Shown here: positions 27,936 through 39,521 of the stretch, in pieces
Position numbering within the stretch: the stretch's first letter is position 1
How the letters are laid out: every line of letters begins with the position of its first letter
Source of the DNA: Xenorhabdus stockiae
GTDB taxonomy: Bacteria; Pseudomonadota; Gammaproteobacteria; Enterobacterales; Enterobacteriaceae
Length of the DNA: 64,000 bases
Reading direction: 5' to 3'
NCBI RefSeq assembly: GCF_002632825.1
Contig: NZ_NJAJ01000001.1
Span: forward strand, 1 to 64,000
Program-made: the position numbers and the translations under genes
The notes under the pieces: model-generated
Told to the model about the DNA's origin: nothing
Databases searched by the model: none
Seen by the model: the letters and a program-made list of their open reading frames with translations, nothing else

Positions 27936-29174
27936 ATGAAAGAAAAACCGGATCTGATCTGGTATCTGGTGTTGGTTGCGCTACTTGATTTTATCGGTTT
28001 GGGAATGGTGGTGGCGATATTTCCACACATAATGATTTCTGATGCCGCTTCACTTTTCCCGGAAGGATGGGATCATCAGAAAAAGGTAGTTATGTTGGGG
28101 ATTTTCCTTGCAATCTATCCTTTGGGCCAGTTTTTTGGTGCTTCCATACTAGGCAAAATGTCGGATATTTATGGCCGCAGAAAAATGATGTTAATTACTG
28201 TAGCGGGTACTGCTATAGCTTTTGCTGCCAGTGGCTACGCAGTCGTTGAAACATCAGCAGGACTACTACTGATTAGCCGTTTGCTAGCCGGAATGATGGC
28301 GGGTAACGTGGCAATTGCGCAGGCAAGCATGGCGGATATCAGCAAACCGGGAAATAAAACTAAAAATCTCTCTATGATCCAGACTGCTCTGGGTCTGGCT
28401 TGGGTGATAGGGCCGCCAATCGGAGGCTGGCTAACTAATGTATCTCTGTGGCAGTTCAACGGGTATATGACACCCTTTGTGATTATGGCTGTTATCTTTG
28501 CTCTGCTATTTATCTACACTTTGGTTACATATCCCGATACTCTGGAAAAACATACACAGGAAAAAATAAATGCATTTTCCGGTCTGGTTCAAATTGCAAA
28601 AGCCTACAGCCACACTAATCTGAGAATGGCATTTACTATCTGGACAGTTTTTGTTGCTGGCTGGTGGCTGTTTGAATCTTTCCTGCCCGCTTATCTTCTG
28701 GATATTTACAGTTTCAGTTCGTTCCAGATTGGATCTTTTCTCGCCATAATGGGAGCGACCTATGCATTATTCCAATATCTGGTGGTAAGGCGTGTTGCCA
28801 AAGTCACTAAACCTGAAAATATGGTACGATATTCCCTTGTGGTGTCATCACTTGCCGTCATAGCCATTTCAATGGTCAGTAATGTTATTTACCTGCATAT
28901 ATTCATTACTCTTTTCGTCACCTCGATGGGTTTTGCATTGACTGGTTTGATAAGCTGTATCTCAAATCTTGCGCCGGAGAATGAACAGGGAGAAATCATG
29001 GGTTCTATCAGTTCCATTCAGGCGCTGGCAACGCTGATAGTCATGTTGGCAGGGGGATTTCTCGATACCACTAATATTCGGGTAACAGTGGTAGGTGGCG
29101 GGTTATTATTGCTAATGAGTTGGTTACTTTTTGTGATGCGTCTGGGCGTTATTAACCGAAAAATAATTCGCTAA
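27936..29174 (+). CDS. MFS efflux transporter, TetA/DHA1-like
   Basis: The 412-residue protein starts at ATG 27936, 8 nt after GAGGAG. It has 12 predicted membrane helices in two halves. MFS motif A lies between helices 2 and 3 (GKMSDIYGRRKMM), preceded by LDFIGLGMVVAIFP, and the antiporter-type motif C resembles LGLAWVIGPPIGGWL. This pattern is of the drug:H+ antiporter group, close to TetA and Bcr-like carriers. The substrate cannot be told. It stands as a single gene with an ERIC remnant upstream and a terminator downstream, between the island and tyrP. Confidence 0.85.
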   Translation: MKEKPDLIWYLVLVALLDFIGLGMVVAIFPHIMISDAASLFPEGWDHQKKVVMLGIFLAIYPLGQFFGASILGKMSDIYGRRKMMLITVAGTAIAFAASGYAVVETSAGLLLISRLLAGMMAGNVAIAQASMADISKPGNKTKNLSMIQTALGLAWVIGPPIGGWLTNVSLWQFNGYMTPFVIMAVIFALLFIYTLVTYPDTLEKHTQEKINAFSGLVQIAKAYSHTNLRMAFTIWTVFVAGWWLFESFLPAYLLDIYSFSSFQIGSFLAIMGATYALFQYLVVRRVAKVTKPENMVRYSLVVSSLAVIAISMVSNVIYLHIFITLFVTSMGFALTGLISCISNLAPENEQGEIMGSISSIQALATLIVMLAGGFLDTTNIRVTVVGGGLLLLMSWLLFVMRLGVINRKIIR

Positions 29175-29230
29175 GTAAGAATAGTAATCAGCCAGTCATC
29201 CGTTCAATTCACAGAACTGGCACTGTATAA

Positions 29231-29265
29231 GAAAAAACCGTTATCTCAGGATATCGGGTTTTTTC
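29231..29265. terminator. Terminator after the MFS gene
   Basis: GAAAAAACCG / CGGGTTTTTTC flank a 14-nt loop; the plus strand continues with TTTTC. It may work in both directions. Confidence 0.6.
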
Positions 29266-29493
29266 TTTTCTACTTTCAGGCATACTACCATACGTTATTC
29301 TCGGTTCAGATGGCGATACCAAAGCGCTAATAAAGCTAAACCGGCTAATCGAATAACAGCCATAATCTGTAATATAAAGGCTATTACTAGAATTCTTTTT
29401 CTTTTCGACGAGCTTCCACAGGTACAGCACTTCAAAATTAGATTCATTTATTCAATTTGCTTTTTTAATCTACTTCTCAGTTTTAGCACACAG

Positions 29494-29534
29494 TGTAATT
29501 ATTTCTTTACGATCTATGTATCGCGAATTTGACA
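29494..29534 (+). promoter_or_regulatory. Two TyrR boxes upstream of tyrP
   Basis: Box 1 (29494-29511) is TGTAAT-TATTTC-TTTACG and box 2 (29517-29534) is TGTATC-GCGAAT-TTGACA, against the consensus TGTAAA-N6-TTTACA. They are 23 bp apart centre to centre, and the weaker box overlaps the -35 hexamer. This is the strong-upstream, weak-downstream layout known from TyrR-regulated E. coli tyrP. Confidence 0.65.
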
Positions 29535-29557
29535 GCCATACACCAATCCTTTACTCT
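29529..29557 (+). promoter_or_regulatory. tyrP promoter
   Basis: TTGACA (29529-29534), 17-bp spacer, TACTCT (29552-29557). The start codon is 48 bp further down. Confidence 0.6.
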
Positions 29558-29604
29558 GCCACTCTTATTACTATTTTATCAATATATTCAGAGACGAGGA
29601 TCGC

Positions 29605-30810
29605 GTGAAGAATCGCACTACTGGCAGTATTTTTATCGTCGCCGGAACGACGATTGGGGCAGGAATGCTCGCCATGCCTCTGGCTGCGGCAGGTGTAGGT
29701 TTTAGTACAACACTGGCCATGTTAGTTGGCCTATGGGCTTTGATGAGTTATACCGCACTCCTGCTGGTAGAAGTTTATCAATATAATAAAGCCAATACCG
29801 GGTTGGGAACTATCGCAAAACGCTACTTGGGCGTCGGTGGGCAGGTGTTAACAGGGTTCAGCATGCTATTTCTGATGTATGCTCTGACAACCGCCTATAT
29901 CAGTGGTGCTGGTGAGTTGCTGGCTGCCAGTTTATCGGCTTGGTTAGAGAAAGACATTTCTGTTTCTATCGGGATCATTATATTTACACTGGTCGCCGGA
30001 AGTGTCGTCTGCATTAGTACCCGATCTGTTGATTTAATTAATCGCCTGCTATTTACTGCTAAAGTCATTTTTCTGGTGCTCGTTCTTGGCGTGATGATGC
30101 CTCATGTTGACAAGATCAACCTAATATCTATGCCAATAGAAAAAGGGCTTGTTCTGTCAGCCATTCCGGTAATTTTTACTTCATTCGGGTTTCATGGCAG
30201 TGTGCCAAGCATCGTTGCCTATATGGGCGGGGATACAAATAAGCTGCGGAAGATATTTCTTATCGGTAGTGCTATTCCGCTGAGTGCTTATATCCTGTGG
30301 CAGTTAGTGACTCTTGGTGCTATTTCTTCCAATACCTTTGTCGGGATTCTGGCACAACAGTCAGGATTGAATGGATTATTGCAGGCCGTCCGAGAAGTTG
30401 TTGCGTCACCCAAAGTTGAACTTGCTGTTCATCTGTTTGCTGACCTCGCACTGGCGACATCGTTTCTGGGTGTTTCTCTGGGTCTGTTTGATTATCTTGC
30501 TGACCTGCTAAAACGCCGCAATCATGCCAAAGAGCGTCTGCAAACCGGCTTGATAACTTTTGTGCCCCCCATGCTTTGCGCTCTGTTCTACCCTAACTTT
30601 GTGATGGCGCTGACCTTCGCTGCCGTTGCGCTGTCAATTCTGGCTCTGTTACTCCCCTGCCTGCTGGTTTGGCGCTGTCGCAAAGAAAATCAGGGAGGAT
30701 ATCGTGTGAAAGGTGGTAACCCGGCACTCGTCCTTATTTTCCTGTGCGGTATTGCTGTTATTGCTATTCAGGTTGGCATTGTTACAGGCATGCTGCCCGA
30801 GGTTGGCTAA
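29605..30810 (+). CDS. tyrP: Tyrosine-specific transport protein
   Basis: The 401-residue protein is nearly the length of E. coli TyrP (403) and shares its start ([21 protein letters not shown]), the [25 protein letters not shown] loop and the end ([11 protein letters not shown] ... MLPEVG). It belongs to the hydroxy/aromatic amino acid permease family with 11 membrane helices and imports tyrosine with protons. The start codon is GTG, with GACGAGGA upstream. A TyrR double box overlaps its promoter, so tyrosine repression and phenylalanine activation are expected. In Photorhabdus-type bacteria aromatic amino acids feed stilbene and quinone pathways, which makes regulation here of interest. Confidence 0.95.
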   Translation: MKNRTTGSIFIVAGTTIGAGMLAMPLAAAGVGFSTTLAMLVGLWALMSYTALLLVEVYQYNKANTGLGTIAKRYLGVGGQVLTGFSMLFLMYALTTAYISGAGELLAASLSAWLEKDISVSIGIIIFTLVAGSVVCISTRSVDLINRLLFTAKVIFLVLVLGVMMPHVDKINLISMPIEKGLVLSAIPVIFTSFGFHGSVPSIVAYMGGDTNKLRKIFLIGSAIPLSAYILWQLVTLGAISSNTFVGILAQQSGLNGLLQAVREVVASPKVELAVHLFADLALATSFLGVSLGLFDYLADLLKRRNHAKERLQTGLITFVPPMLCALFYPNFVMALTFAAVALSILALLLPCLLVWRCRKENQGGYRVKGGNPALVLIFLCGIAVIAIQVGIVTGMLPEVG

Positions 30811-30876
30811 TCCATTACGCCACGTGAGAAAGGCATATCCGCATCCTTATAGATGCGGATAATGTCAGTGGAGATA

Positions 30877-31419
30877 TCAGAAATTCACGCCTGCGCCAAT
30901 GTAAAAGCCATCTGACACTTTATTACTGCGATCCCCGCCTTTTCCTTTTAGATCAATTACGCGATAACCAGCTTCAACACTCAATGGTCTGAAGAGGAGA
31001 TAACGGACGCCACCGTTAGCTTCTGTATAAGAGTCAATACCTGAAGTAAAACCTGATGGAGCACCATAAGCTTCACCATATAATGATAGTGATGGTGTTA
31101 CCGCTACACTGAGACCAACACCAGCAGCTAATGCAGCGCCATCTTTTCCGACTTTTGGCGACAGATAGAGAGCCTTACCGCCAACACTGGCTGTCAGCGG
31201 CCCAACAGGCAGAGCAAAGGCCAGTCCCAGACTACCCAACTGACCATTATGATCACTGCGGGCCCAGTTTCCGTTCAGGGAGAACCCCGCATTTTTATCA
31301 CCAATTCCCGCAGATGTACTGGTATAGTGCTTTCCTGCTTCAACATTTACAGAAATTGCATTTGCTGTACCAGTCATAAAGAGCAGACTAGCAGCACTGA
31401 CAGCAATAAAACCTTTCAT
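30877..31419 (-). CDS. yfaZ: YfaZ family outer membrane protein
   Basis: The 180-residue protein has a signal peptide ending at TANA (residue 21) and a beta-barrel composition with a terminal aromatic (GAGVNF). It matches YfaZ: LNGNWARSDHNGQLGSLG, LPVGPLTASVGGKALY, EANGGVRYLLFRPLSVEAGYR. YfaZ is an outer-membrane barrel of unknown function. In enterobacteria yfaZ sits next to the men genes, as here (about 110 bp downstream of menE, facing the same way). A hairpin CCGCATC/GATGCGG at 30839-30858 lies between it and tyrP. Confidence 0.88.
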   Translation of the reverse strand: MKGFIAVSAASLLFMTGTANAISVNVEAGKHYTSTSAGIGDKNAGFSLNGNWARSDHNGQLGSLGLAFALPVGPLTASVGGKALYLSPKVGKDGAALAAGVGLSVAVTPSLSLYGEAYGAPSGFTSGIDSYTEANGGVRYLLFRPLSVEAGYRVIDLKGKGGDRSNKVSDGFYIGAGVNF

Positions 31420-31527
31420 ATCATTTCCTTCTTATCTAATTGGTAATTGCCACTACTTGTTGCAAGCCATTTTACTGGAATTTAGTAAATACCATAAACT
31501 ATAAAATTAATAAACTATCTAGATTAA

Positions 31528-32946
31528 TCAAGATATGCAGGTAACGTATTTTTGCAGTACCCACTGTTTAACCTGCTGTCGTGGAATTTTTATTCCATCA
31601 TTCTTTAACTGCTCAGGCAGTAAATAACAGGCTACAGGCTGCTGAAATGAAGCAAGTTTATCCGAAAGCCAGCTAGAAAGTGTTGTTGTAAGTTTAGGTG
31701 AGTTTGTTTCGATTACCATGACAGGCCGATGCCCAAATTCAGGATCGGGTACAGGAACAACAAAACTTTGCTGAATTTCGGGATGCAGGTTAATGATTCG
31801 CTCGATATCTTCCGGCTGGATACCTTCTCCACCGCTGAAAAACTGATTGTCGAGACGCCCGAGAATACACAGTTCATTCCGCTCAAAGACGCCCCGATCA
31901 CGGGTGGAAAACCAGCCATTTTCGTTAAGCAGAGGCTGTAATTTCCCATCAGACCAATATCCCATCGCAATGCTGTCTGCCCTGATCTGTATCTCATCAT
32001 CCTGCAAACGGATCTCTTTGCCCGGCAATGGTGTTCCCACCCCCGGTGAACCATCTGCACGCTTTGCGCAGACTGTTGAAGCCATTTCAGTCAGGCCATA
32101 ACCACACCAGCAGCGAATGCCTAGCGCTCCAGCCTGTTGAACAAGCTCCTGCGGTATCATTGCCCCGCCCAGTAACACATCTTTCAAAGTCTGTTTATAT
32201 TCATGCGGCTGAGACAGCCAGCGCCATAATTGCGTTGGCACTAAGGAGGCATGAGTACAACCGGATAAAGCCCTGTCCAGAGAGCGCATGTCTTCTAATA
32301 CCAGCACTGCACCTTTCAGCAACCAGCGCCAGAGTATTCCCTGACCTGAAACATGGTATAAGGGCAGTGATAATAACCAGCGATCATGTGAACCGAAATC
32401 TATACAGGAAAGAACGCCCTTTGCACTGGCAAAGTGAGCCTTCATAGAATGCACAACGGCTTTAGGCAGCCCGGAAGATCCTGAAGTCAGGATCATACTG
32501 GCCGGGCGATGCTCATCCCATGGAATTAAGTCCCTTGTAACATATTTTCCTGACGTAACTGTAAACTTAGTTTGCCAGTTAAGTTCCGTTGCCTGAATAA
32601 CCGATGAAGGGGAACCGGTAAAATCAGCCACAAATGCCATATTCAGCCGGGGAAGTAACTCCACCAGCAATGATTCGGGGAGTTGAAGATTCAGTGGCAG
32701 TACTCTTGCCCCACATTGTAGGGCCGCAAAGTAACAGAGCAAAAAATCGGTACTATTTTTCCCCCTCAGGATCACTCCACTGCCTTCTGATACCCCCTGT
32801 TGCCGGAAACAATCTGCAATAGTATTAATTTTTGTCGCTAGCTGCTGCCATGTCAGGGGTTTTCCATACAACAAGGCAGCTTGTTTTTCCGGAGCACAAA
32901 CCGCCCAATGATGCCAAGGCCATTGGTTAAACGACGCTAATGACAT
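31528..32946 (-). CDS. menE: O-succinylbenzoate-CoA ligase
   Basis: The 472-residue acyl-adenylate-forming enzyme has the AMP-binding P-loop [17 protein letters not shown], the A5 region YGLTEMAS and the ligase motif STRDRG, then [20 protein letters not shown]. It activates o-succinylbenzoate to its CoA ester in menaquinone synthesis. It overlaps menC by 10 bp and is the last gene of the menDHBCE unit. It is about 20 residues longer than E. coli MenE, mainly at the C-terminus. Confidence 0.93.
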   Translation of the reverse strand: MSLASFNQWPWHHWAVCAPEKQAALLYGKPLTWQQLATKINTIADCFRQQGVSEGSGVILRGKNSTDFLLCYFAALQCGARVLPLNLQLPESLLVELLPRLNMAFVADFTGSPSSVIQATELNWQTKFTVTSGKYVTRDLIPWDEHRPASMILTSGSSGLPKAVVHSMKAHFASAKGVLSCIDFGSHDRWLLSLPLYHVSGQGILWRWLLKGAVLVLEDMRSLDRALSGCTHASLVPTQLWRWLSQPHEYKQTLKDVLLGGAMIPQELVQQAGALGIRCWCGYGLTEMASTVCAKRADGSPGVGTPLPGKEIRLQDDEIQIRADSIAMGYWSDGKLQPLLNENGWFSTRDRGVFERNELCILGRLDNQFFSGGEGIQPEDIERIINLHPEIQQSFVVPVPDPEFGHRPVMVIETNSPKLTTTLSSWLSDKLASFQQPVACYLLPEQLKNDGIKIPRQQVKQWVLQKYVTCIS

Positions 32947-33935
32947 TCATGGCTCCATGCGATTTCCAGTTTATCTGATTCGAGGCAAGGAATGTCACTG
33001 TCTGGCCAGCAACGAATAAGTTGTGACCGGATCAAATTCAGAGTATCTAATCCCGGGAGTGTATTCGGCGTTAGCCAGTGTGCTAAACGGGCCAGTTGCG
33101 TCAGACCAAAACTGGTTTCAATACTTGAGCTTATAACAGCTTCCAATCCTGCCTGATGAGCTTCAGTAATTAATTGACGGCAACGGTCAATACTGCCAAC
33201 CAAAGTTGGCTTGATGATAATAGCAGCAACACCGGCTTCAGCTTTTACCGTGAAACTGTCTTCCCGGACACTTTCATCCCATGCGATAGCAATACCGGTT
33301 TCGCGAGCAAAATCCAGTGACTCTTCACGGGTTTTGCAAGGTTCTTCGATGAAAGCAATACGCTGGCGATAATCCGGATTGACATACTTGGCAAATCCAT
33401 CCGCTTTAGTGCGTGTCCAACTGCGGTTAGCATCCAGTCTTAGCCGGAGTTCAGGCACAGCTTCCAACAAAACATTAGCAACCATGCCATCCCGTACAGC
33501 CTCGTATAAACCTACTTTCACTTTCGCAATTTTCTGTCCGGCCATTTTCCCCAGATGCAGGATCACATCATCAGGATCGCCGGTACATAATGGTGCTTTG
33601 CGATAGTCAGCTTCTTCCGGCAATTCCCCCCGCAATTCAGCAAGCGCACAACTGATACCAAATGCAACAGAAGGTAATTCACTCTGTTCCGGTTCTTTCT
33701 CTGCGCCTTTTCCTGCCTGACACCAGCGCGTTAACCACGCTACTGCGGCTTGTTCTGTCTGCTCAAGTGTTTCACGGCTGAATTCCGGCAGCGGAGCAAT
33801 TTCTCCCCAGCCGTGTTCCTCATTTTCCTGTATATGAACCAGAAAACCATCGCGGGTTTTCAGGCGCTGATAACGCAGGATAACACCTGCCTCCATCGGC
33901 AGGCTGTAATGATAAAGAGTTGCTTTACGCATCAT
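32937..33935 (-). CDS. menC: o-Succinylbenzoate synthase
   Basis: The 332-residue enolase-superfamily enzyme has the acid/base Lys pair in KVKVG (about residue 138), metal ligands in [14 protein letters not shown] and AWDESVRE, and the second catalytic Lys in [10 protein letters not shown]. It dehydrates SHCHC to o-succinylbenzoate. The start ATG overlaps the menB stop codon (ATGA), so translation is coupled. A second ATG follows immediately and could also be used. Confidence 0.93.
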   Translation of the reverse strand: MMRKATLYHYSLPMEAGVILRYQRLKTRDGFLVHIQENEEHGWGEIAPLPEFSRETLEQTEQAAVAWLTRWCQAGKGAEKEPEQSELPSVAFGISCALAELRGELPEEADYRKAPLCTGDPDDVILHLGKMAGQKIAKVKVGLYEAVRDGMVANVLLEAVPELRLRLDANRSWTRTKADGFAKYVNPDYRQRIAFIEEPCKTREESLDFARETGIAIAWDESVREDSFTVKAEAGVAAIIIKPTLVGSIDRCRQLITEAHQAGLEAVISSSIETSFGLTQLARLAHWLTPNTLPGLDTLNLIRSQLIRCWPDSDIPCLESDKLEIAWSHECH

Positions 33936-34789
33936 GGGTTACGTTTGAATTTACTGAAATCAGGGTGACGTTTTTCATTGAATGCGTTACGCCCTTCCTG
34001 CCCTTCTTCAGTCATATAAAACAGCATGGTGGCGTTCCCGGCCAACTCCTGCAAACCCGCCTGTCCATCACAATCTGCATTCAGGGCAGCTTTCAGGCAA
34101 CGCAGCGCCATCGGGCTGTTTTCCAGCATTTCACGGCACCAGCGTACAGTTTCTTTCTCCAGCTCAGCATAAGGAACGACAGTATTAACTAATCCCATAT
34201 CAAGCGCTTCCTGAGCATTGTACTGGCGGCACAGGAACCAGATTTCGCGGGCTTTCTTCTGTCCGACTATCCGGGCCATATAAGATGCACCCCATCCACC
34301 ATCAAAAGAGCCGACTTTAGGGCCGGTTTGTCCAAAAATCGCATTATCTGCGGCAATGGTCAGATCGCACATCAGATGCAGAACATGCCCGCCACCAATG
34401 GAATATCCGGCAACCATAGCAACAACTGGTTTTGGACAGGTACGAATCTGACGCTGGAAATCCAGTACATTCAGATGATGTGTTCCCATATCATCCTGAT
34501 AACCACCATAATCGCCCCGGATCTTCTGATCGCCGCCAGCACAGAAGGCTTTTTCTCCCATTCCGGTCAGAATAATTGTGCCGATGCTATCGTCATAACG
34601 TGCATCTGCCAGAGCCTGAATCATCTCTTTAACTGTCAGAGGACGAAAGGCATTGCGCACTTGTGGGCGATTGATTGTGATTTTAGCGATACCATCAGTA
34701 GATTTATGATAAAGAATATCTTCAAATCCATTAGAACAGTCTTGCCAGTCAATCGGCGCATATAATTTTTCTTCGCATGGGTAGAGCAT
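33932..34789 (-). CDS. menB: 1,4-Dihydroxy-2-naphthoyl-CoA synthase
   Basis: At 285 residues it equals E. coli MenB and is the most conserved of the group: [68 protein letters not shown]. It is a crotonase-fold enzyme that closes the second ring of the naphthoquinone from o-succinylbenzoyl-CoA. It lies 12 bp after menH and is coupled to menC. Confidence 0.96.
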   Translation of the reverse strand: MLYPCEEKLYAPIDWQDCSNGFEDILYHKSTDGIAKITINRPQVRNAFRPLTVKEMIQALADARYDDSIGTIILTGMGEKAFCAGGDQKIRGDYGGYQDDMGTHHLNVLDFQRQIRTCPKPVVAMVAGYSIGGGHVLHLMCDLTIAADNAIFGQTGPKVGSFDGGWGASYMARIVGQKKAREIWFLCRQYNAQEALDMGLVNTVVPYAELEKETVRWCREMLENSPMALRCLKAALNADCDGQAGLQELAGNATMLFYMTEEGQEGRNAFNEKRHPDFSKFKRNP

Positions 34790-34801
34790 TATTAAACGTC
34801 C

Positions 34802-35590
34802 TTAGCCAAAAAGTGATAAAAAGTGGTTCACTGCGGCTGAAAAACCCGCAGGATTACTACTGTGGACATTATGTCCAGACTGAGAAATTATTTTTAATGG
34901 CAATGCAAACTGTTGCGCTATGCCCTTAAATTTCTGATCATGTTCACCGCATAAATAAATAAAAGGCACTGCCAGTTTTTGTAATTCCGGGAGCAGATAC
35001 GGCTGGTGCCCAAGTGAGGTATTTTCCAGCAGATCTGCAATACTACTGCCCCTGTTCTGGCTACGGATCTGAATAAGCCTGAGACGTTGCGCCTCAGGTA
35101 AATCCGCAAATACAGGCTGTTGATACCAATCCGCTAAAACTGCCGCTATAGGTTCTGAACGGAAGCGCTGTGCCCAGTTTTTATCATGTAATAATCTGGC
35201 TTCACGTTCCTCTTGGGATAATAGCCCCGGGTTTCCACCTTCCACCAGAATCCCCCTTAACCCCTGCACAGCCTGAGCTTGAGTTGCGTGATACATAGCA
35301 ATCCGGCCACCGAGTGAGTAACCAATTAACCAATAATCATGGATCTGATACGCAAGTAATGTTTTGCTCAGCAGAGCATTCATCTCTGCAAGACCATCTT
35401 TAGCAAAAACATTCACAAGCGGCATATCGGCAGAATGACCATGACCGGGCAAATCAATGACCAAAGAAGGATACTGGTTGCAGGCACTGATAATGGGCTG
35501 CCATTCATGGCCACATCCCAGCAGACCATGCAACCAAACCAGCCATGGGCCTTGTTTGTCCGTATTGAATGTCTGACAGGCCAGCTTCAT
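34802..35590 (-). CDS. menH: SHCHC synthase (menaquinone pathway)
   Basis: I start at ATG 35590, which overlaps the menD stop (ATGA); a longer frame upstream only reads menD. The 262-residue alpha/beta-hydrolase-fold protein has [14 protein letters not shown], the nucleophile elbow GYSLGGRIA and the catalytic His in [10 protein letters not shown]. It eliminates pyruvate from SEPHCHC to give SHCHC. It sits between menD and menB as in E. coli. Confidence 0.92.
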   Translation of the reverse strand: MKLACQTFNTDKQGPWLVWLHGLLGCGHEWQPIISACNQYPSLVIDLPGHGHSADMPLVNVFAKDGLAEMNALLSKTLLAYQIHDYWLIGYSLGGRIAMYHATQAQAVQGLRGILVEGGNPGLLSQEEREARLLHDKNWAQRFRSEPIAAVLADWYQQPVFADLPEAQRLRLIQIRSQNRGSSIADLLENTSLGHQPYLLPELQKLAVPFIYLCGEHDQKFKGIAQQFALPLKIISQSGHNVHSSNPAGFSAAVNHFLSLFG

Positions 35591-37296
35591 AGTTCCGCCA
35601 CTTGTTTCAGTAACGTTTGCAGGCACATCGCACCTTCATTACCTGTCACATTTAATTCCACAACCCTGGTAGCATTTTGCAGCCATGCCCGTTCAACAGC
35701 CTGTTTTAACTCAGGCCAACTTTGTGGAGCGCTATAATTCAGGCCAAACATAGCCGCAGCAGGATTAAAACTGATATTTTGCGGCATACAGTAAAACTGC
35801 TGGCGTGCTTCCTGTGGTGTAGGTAGTAATGAAAAAATCTGACCGCCGTTATTATTGACGATAATCAGTACCATCGGTGATGAAACTTCCCGCAATAAAG
35901 CCAGACTGTTCAGATCATAAAGTGCCGAAATATCACCGATAATCGCCAGCGTGGGCTTACCGGTTGCCCGTTGTACTCCGGCTGAAGTTGCAATTAACCC
36001 GTCAATGCCACTGGCTCCACGATTACTGTAAACCGGATAACCGACAGGAAGTTGCCCCAGCGCATCAATCAGGCGAACAATCAGACTATTGCCAACAAAT
36101 AGTTGCCCCTCTTCCGGTAATAACTGATGCAACTGATGGGCAACCGCAGCCTCACTGAATTTACCCGACAGTTTTTCAGCCACGCATTCCGATGCCTTTT
36201 CTGACCATATTTTCAGTTCATTCGCCCAAAAAGCATTAGGGTGATCTATATGTGTAGGATGCTCTTGTAACCACGCCGCGATATCACAGGTAAATTTGCG
36301 TCCCTGATGATTGGCAGGATCAAGCCTTCCCGCAATAGAATCGATAATCCAATATTCCTCTGGCTGACATGCTGCCTGCCACTGCAATAGTCTCTTTCCG
36401 GTCAGGCTGGAACCAAACTGAATAACCAGCTCGCCTTGTGCCAGAATTTCTGGTGTACGAGGGTGATTCAACCACAAATCAGCACAAGGCAAAGGCTGGC
36501 CTGTCTGAGACAAGACATCACCAATTAATGGCCATCCCATGTCTTTTGCCCACTGTGCAACAAGCTGCCCCTCTTCAGCGCGCATTCTCCCTGCCAGAAC
36601 AACCCCCCGTTTTTGTCGCCAACAATTCCAGTCAGTAACTTTGGTTGTCACGGTCATCATCGATTGCCGAAGCCACGGCTGATCCCCCTGCCACCAGTCT
36701 CCCAGAGTCTGTAACCATGACTGGTATTTATCATCATCACCATACAAAGGCTCTGCAAAAGGGCAGTTAATATGCAGCCCTCCCTGCCTGAGATTAGACA
36801 TCGCATTATCAATAACAGAGACCAGCCAGCCGGCTGAAATATCCGTGGTTGGGCGCGGCAAAGTGAGTGTTTGTGACGGATGTGAGGCAAAAATACCGTG
36901 CTGACGTATAGCCTGATTCGCACCACAGTCAATCAGCTCCGGAGGTCTGTCTGCGGTGAGAAATACCAGCCGTTCTCCGGTTAAACCCGCTTCAATCAGC
37001 GAAGGATAGAGATTGGCAACTGCGGTTCCTGATGTCACGATGACAGCAACGGGCTCCCCGCTCGCTTTTGCCAGCCCCAGTGCCAGATGGCCTAACCCTC
37101 TCTCATCAAAGTGAGTGTGGCATATCAGCTTACTGTTCTGGGCAGCAGCTTTCTTTACAACGGAAAGTTTTACAACGGAAAGTGTCAGTGGAGTAGAACG
37201 GGAGCCGGGTGCAATACACACATGACGCAAACCGTGGCGGGTCAATGCTTCCAGTAAAAGTTCCGCCCAACGACGGTTCAGTGCGCTGTTTGACAT
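35587..37296 (-). CDS. menD: SEPHCHC synthase (thiamine diphosphate enzyme)
   Basis: The 569-residue protein has the MenD hallmarks: [58 protein letters not shown], and the ThDP motif [12 protein letters not shown]...[13 protein letters not shown]. It adds 2-oxoglutarate to isochorismate, the first committed menaquinone step. Directly after TPLTL there is an insert, [15 protein letters not shown], caused partly by a perfect 15-bp tandem duplication (37154-37183), which lengthens the loop next to the PGSRS substrate-binding motif. Otherwise the frame is intact. A gap of 156 bp separates it from menF. Confidence 0.94.
   Translation of the reverse strand: MSNSALNRRWAELLLEALTRHGLRHVCIAPGSRSTPLTLSVVKLSVVKKAAAQNSKLICHTHFDERGLGHLALGLAKASGEPVAVIVTSGTAVANLYPSLIEAGLTGERLVFLTADRPPELIDCGANQAIRQHGIFASHPSQTLTLPRPTTDISAGWLVSVIDNAMSNLRQGGLHINCPFAEPLYGDDDKYQSWLQTLGDWWQGDQPWLRQSMMTVTTKVTDWNCWRQKRGVVLAGRMRAEEGQLVAQWAKDMGWPLIGDVLSQTGQPLPCADLWLNHPRTPEILAQGELVIQFGSSLTGKRLLQWQAACQPEEYWIIDSIAGRLDPANHQGRKFTCDIAAWLQEHPTHIDHPNAFWANELKIWSEKASECVAEKLSGKFSEAAVAHQLHQLLPEEGQLFVGNSLIVRLIDALGQLPVGYPVYSNRGASGIDGLIATSAGVQRATGKPTLAIIGDISALYDLNSLALLREVSSPMVLIIVNNNGGQIFSLLPTPQEARQQFYCMPQNISFNPAAAMFGLNYSAPQSWPELKQAVERAWLQNATRVVELNVTGNEGAMCLQTLLKQVAEL
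37154..37183. repeat. Perfect 15-bp tandem duplication inside menD
   Basis: TTTACAACGGAAAGT occurs twice in direct succession; it adds five codons (LSVVK) in frame to menD. Confidence 0.9.
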
Positions 37297-37452
37297 AAGA
37301 TGTTCGAAACTTATTTAAAAAGAAAACTCATTATTTAATAAAATGAATTATATAAGATATTCGCCGTTCTCATTCCCTTAAAAACACTTTCCTTGTGATA
37401 GTTCAAAGAAATATCATTTTATTGACAATACTCCATGCATCATTTCATGCAG

Positions 37453-38784
37453 CTATTCCATAGATAAATTACTGAGCAATGAGCGTAACCCTGCTGCCTT
37501 ATTCTCAATTTCTATCCATTCTTGTTCAGGATCTGAGCCGGAAACAATCCCTGCCCCGGCATACAATGACAATAAAGCGCCATCTATGTACGCGCACCGC
37601 AGCGAAACGGCAAATTCACTCTGCTCAAGTCCCAAATACCCGGCAGATCCGGCATACCACCCCCGGCGAAAAGGTTCATTCTCAGCCAAAAACTGCCGGG
37701 CGGCTTCTCGTGGCAAACCGGCAACAGCAGCGGTTGGTTGTAAACGACTCAGGCAATCACTGTCCGAGACCTGATTTAAAAAACCATTAATATGTCTGCG
37801 CAGATGTTGTACTTTACGTAAACGAATAACATCAGGTGGAGCAACATCGATTGCTGTCACACCTCCCTGTAAACGCTGGCAAATATCATCCACCACAATC
37901 AAATTTTCATGCTGGTTCTTTTTATCCTTTAATAACCATTGCCCCAGCTCTTTTGCTTTTTGGTCATCATCAGAATTTATTGTTGTTCCCGCCAGAGCTT
38001 CAGTAAATAACTGTAGCTGGTGGCGGTAATAGAGCCGTTCAGGCGTAGAAGCGAGGAAGGCCTGTGTATCACTGAAAGCAAGCATGAAGTGATAACAGTG
38101 ATGATTCACCTCACGGCTGGCCGCCATAAATTGGCCTGCTTGCAAAGGCATATCCAGCATGAGTTCTGTTTTGCGGGCCATTACCACTTTTTCCATTTTT
38201 TTGCGGGTAATGGCATCCAGAGCCTGCTCCATCAGTGTATTCCACTGCTCACTTTCAGGCCGATGCGTGGTATTTAAAATCGTTACTCGTGATGATTGAA
38301 ATGGCTGGTGGGGTGCAATTTTTCGGAGAAACGCGTAAATATTATCGATGTCAGCCTGCCCATCAATATTCAGATATAAATAAGTGGCCTTATGACAGCG
38401 ACGTATTTCTATTCTTGGCAAGAACAGATAACTTTCTTCATTATCTGTATTTTCTTCCTTTTCCCACGCGTTCAAGCCCCAAATACGCATTTGAGGAAAT
38501 TGAGCATGTTGATTTAAGAAATTTTCTGCTTGAGTGGCATCCCTGAAGAGGCGGATTTGCCCACAGGCAACAACTTCTTCGTGTCCATCACGATGTTGCC
38601 AGTAAAATTGAGGGTAATGCGGCTGAGCAGCCAACCATTCCAGCCAGTCAGTATCATCGGTTACAGAAAGAGGAAAACTGAACGATTGAATACCCACTTC
38701 GCTAACATTTTTGGTTCTGAGAGTTTCGCATACATTAGCGATGATACTGGCAATCTGATCCACAACTTCCCTCACTAACAACAT
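37453..38784 (-). CDS. menF: Isochorismate synthase, menaquinone-specific
   Basis: The 443-residue chorismate-utilising enzyme has the MenF/EntC pattern: KVVMARKTEL, FLASTPERLYYR, EALAGTTINSDDDQKAKELG, RLQPTAAVAGLPREAARQFL, GWYAGSAGYLG and GAGIVSGSDPEQEWIEIENKAAGL. It turns chorismate into isochorismate. The start MLLVREVVDQIAS is longer than in E. coli but has no better internal start. It is 156 bp upstream of menD, whereas in E. coli the two are close, so menD may have its own promoter here. Confidence 0.93.
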   Translation of the reverse strand: MLLVREVVDQIASIIANVCETLRTKNVSEVGIQSFSFPLSVTDDTDWLEWLAAQPHYPQFYWQHRDGHEEVVACGQIRLFRDATQAENFLNQHAQFPQMRIWGLNAWEKEENTDNEESYLFLPRIEIRRCHKATYLYLNIDGQADIDNIYAFLRKIAPHQPFQSSRVTILNTTHRPESEQWNTLMEQALDAITRKKMEKVVMARKTELMLDMPLQAGQFMAASREVNHHCYHFMLAFSDTQAFLASTPERLYYRHQLQLFTEALAGTTINSDDDQKAKELGQWLLKDKKNQHENLIVVDDICQRLQGGVTAIDVAPPDVIRLRKVQHLRRHINGFLNQVSDSDCLSRLQPTAAVAGLPREAARQFLAENEPFRRGWYAGSAGYLGLEQSEFAVSLRCAYIDGALLSLYAGAGIVSGSDPEQEWIEIENKAAGLRSLLSNLSME

Positions 38785-39521
38785 AATAAAAGGCAGGATT
38801 ATACGAACCAGCCGGAATTATTAAAGCACTTATTGTTTGTATGGTTGCTACTAAGGTTAATTTCAGAAAAGGCATTCCATGTTAAATTCGCTATTCTTTA
38901 CCGAGTTTCTGTGTTTTTTGATCAAAAAAATCGTACACAATATTATTCATTCAAATGGATAAAACCATCGATAATGCATCACTCCTCGAAGATAAAAGAT
39001 GTTTTATTTTAAAAATAAACAACACAAAGCCTAAACACCACATTTAATTATAAAAATGGATATTTTTTATAAAATAACCGTCACAAAATAATATAGACCT
39101 CATTCGGAAAATTGATGAAGATAAAAGTGGGAAAAATACAATCACGACTTACTAAAAGCAGTAAAACGAATCATCAATAAAGAATATCAATACTGTTAAT
39201 AAATATATTTTATCAGCTCTGAATTTAATGGATTTATTTAATTAAAAAATACCATAAGAAAAATCTTAAAATAATAAGGCATTGATTTTAATATTAATTA
39301 AATTATTACCAATAAATGTAACAATACGATATTACTTATTCTAAGTGTAATTATATTTTATTTATTGATTTTCATGAATTACCCATTGATATAAAGTCAC
39401 GCAATACGTATTATTTCGCCTCTTCAAAAATGAAGAAACAAAAATTTTTTCTTAATCTAAATTCAACTTTACTTCGTCTGATTCTGCTGTTTTCTAAATA
39501 AGCAGTATAAAAGGGGATGTC
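38785..39521. other. 737-bp AT-rich regulatory gap upstream of pgaA
   Basis: No gene or repeat is supported. The region lies between divergent menF and the pga operon and is much longer than a plain promoter needs. A long leader or a binding region for regulators such as H-NS would fit the AT richness; a weak RcsAB-like string (TTATTCTAAG, about 39337-39346) is not convincing. Confidence 0.4.

Noticed and set aside
26957..29604. attR copy of the tRNA-Thr 3' end
   Set aside because: No second copy of the T-arm/acceptor sequence was found, so the right border of the island cannot be fixed.
37297..37452. Promoter for menD in the menF-menD gap
   Set aside because: A TATAAT-like string is present on the minus strand but no acceptable -35; evidence too weak to list.
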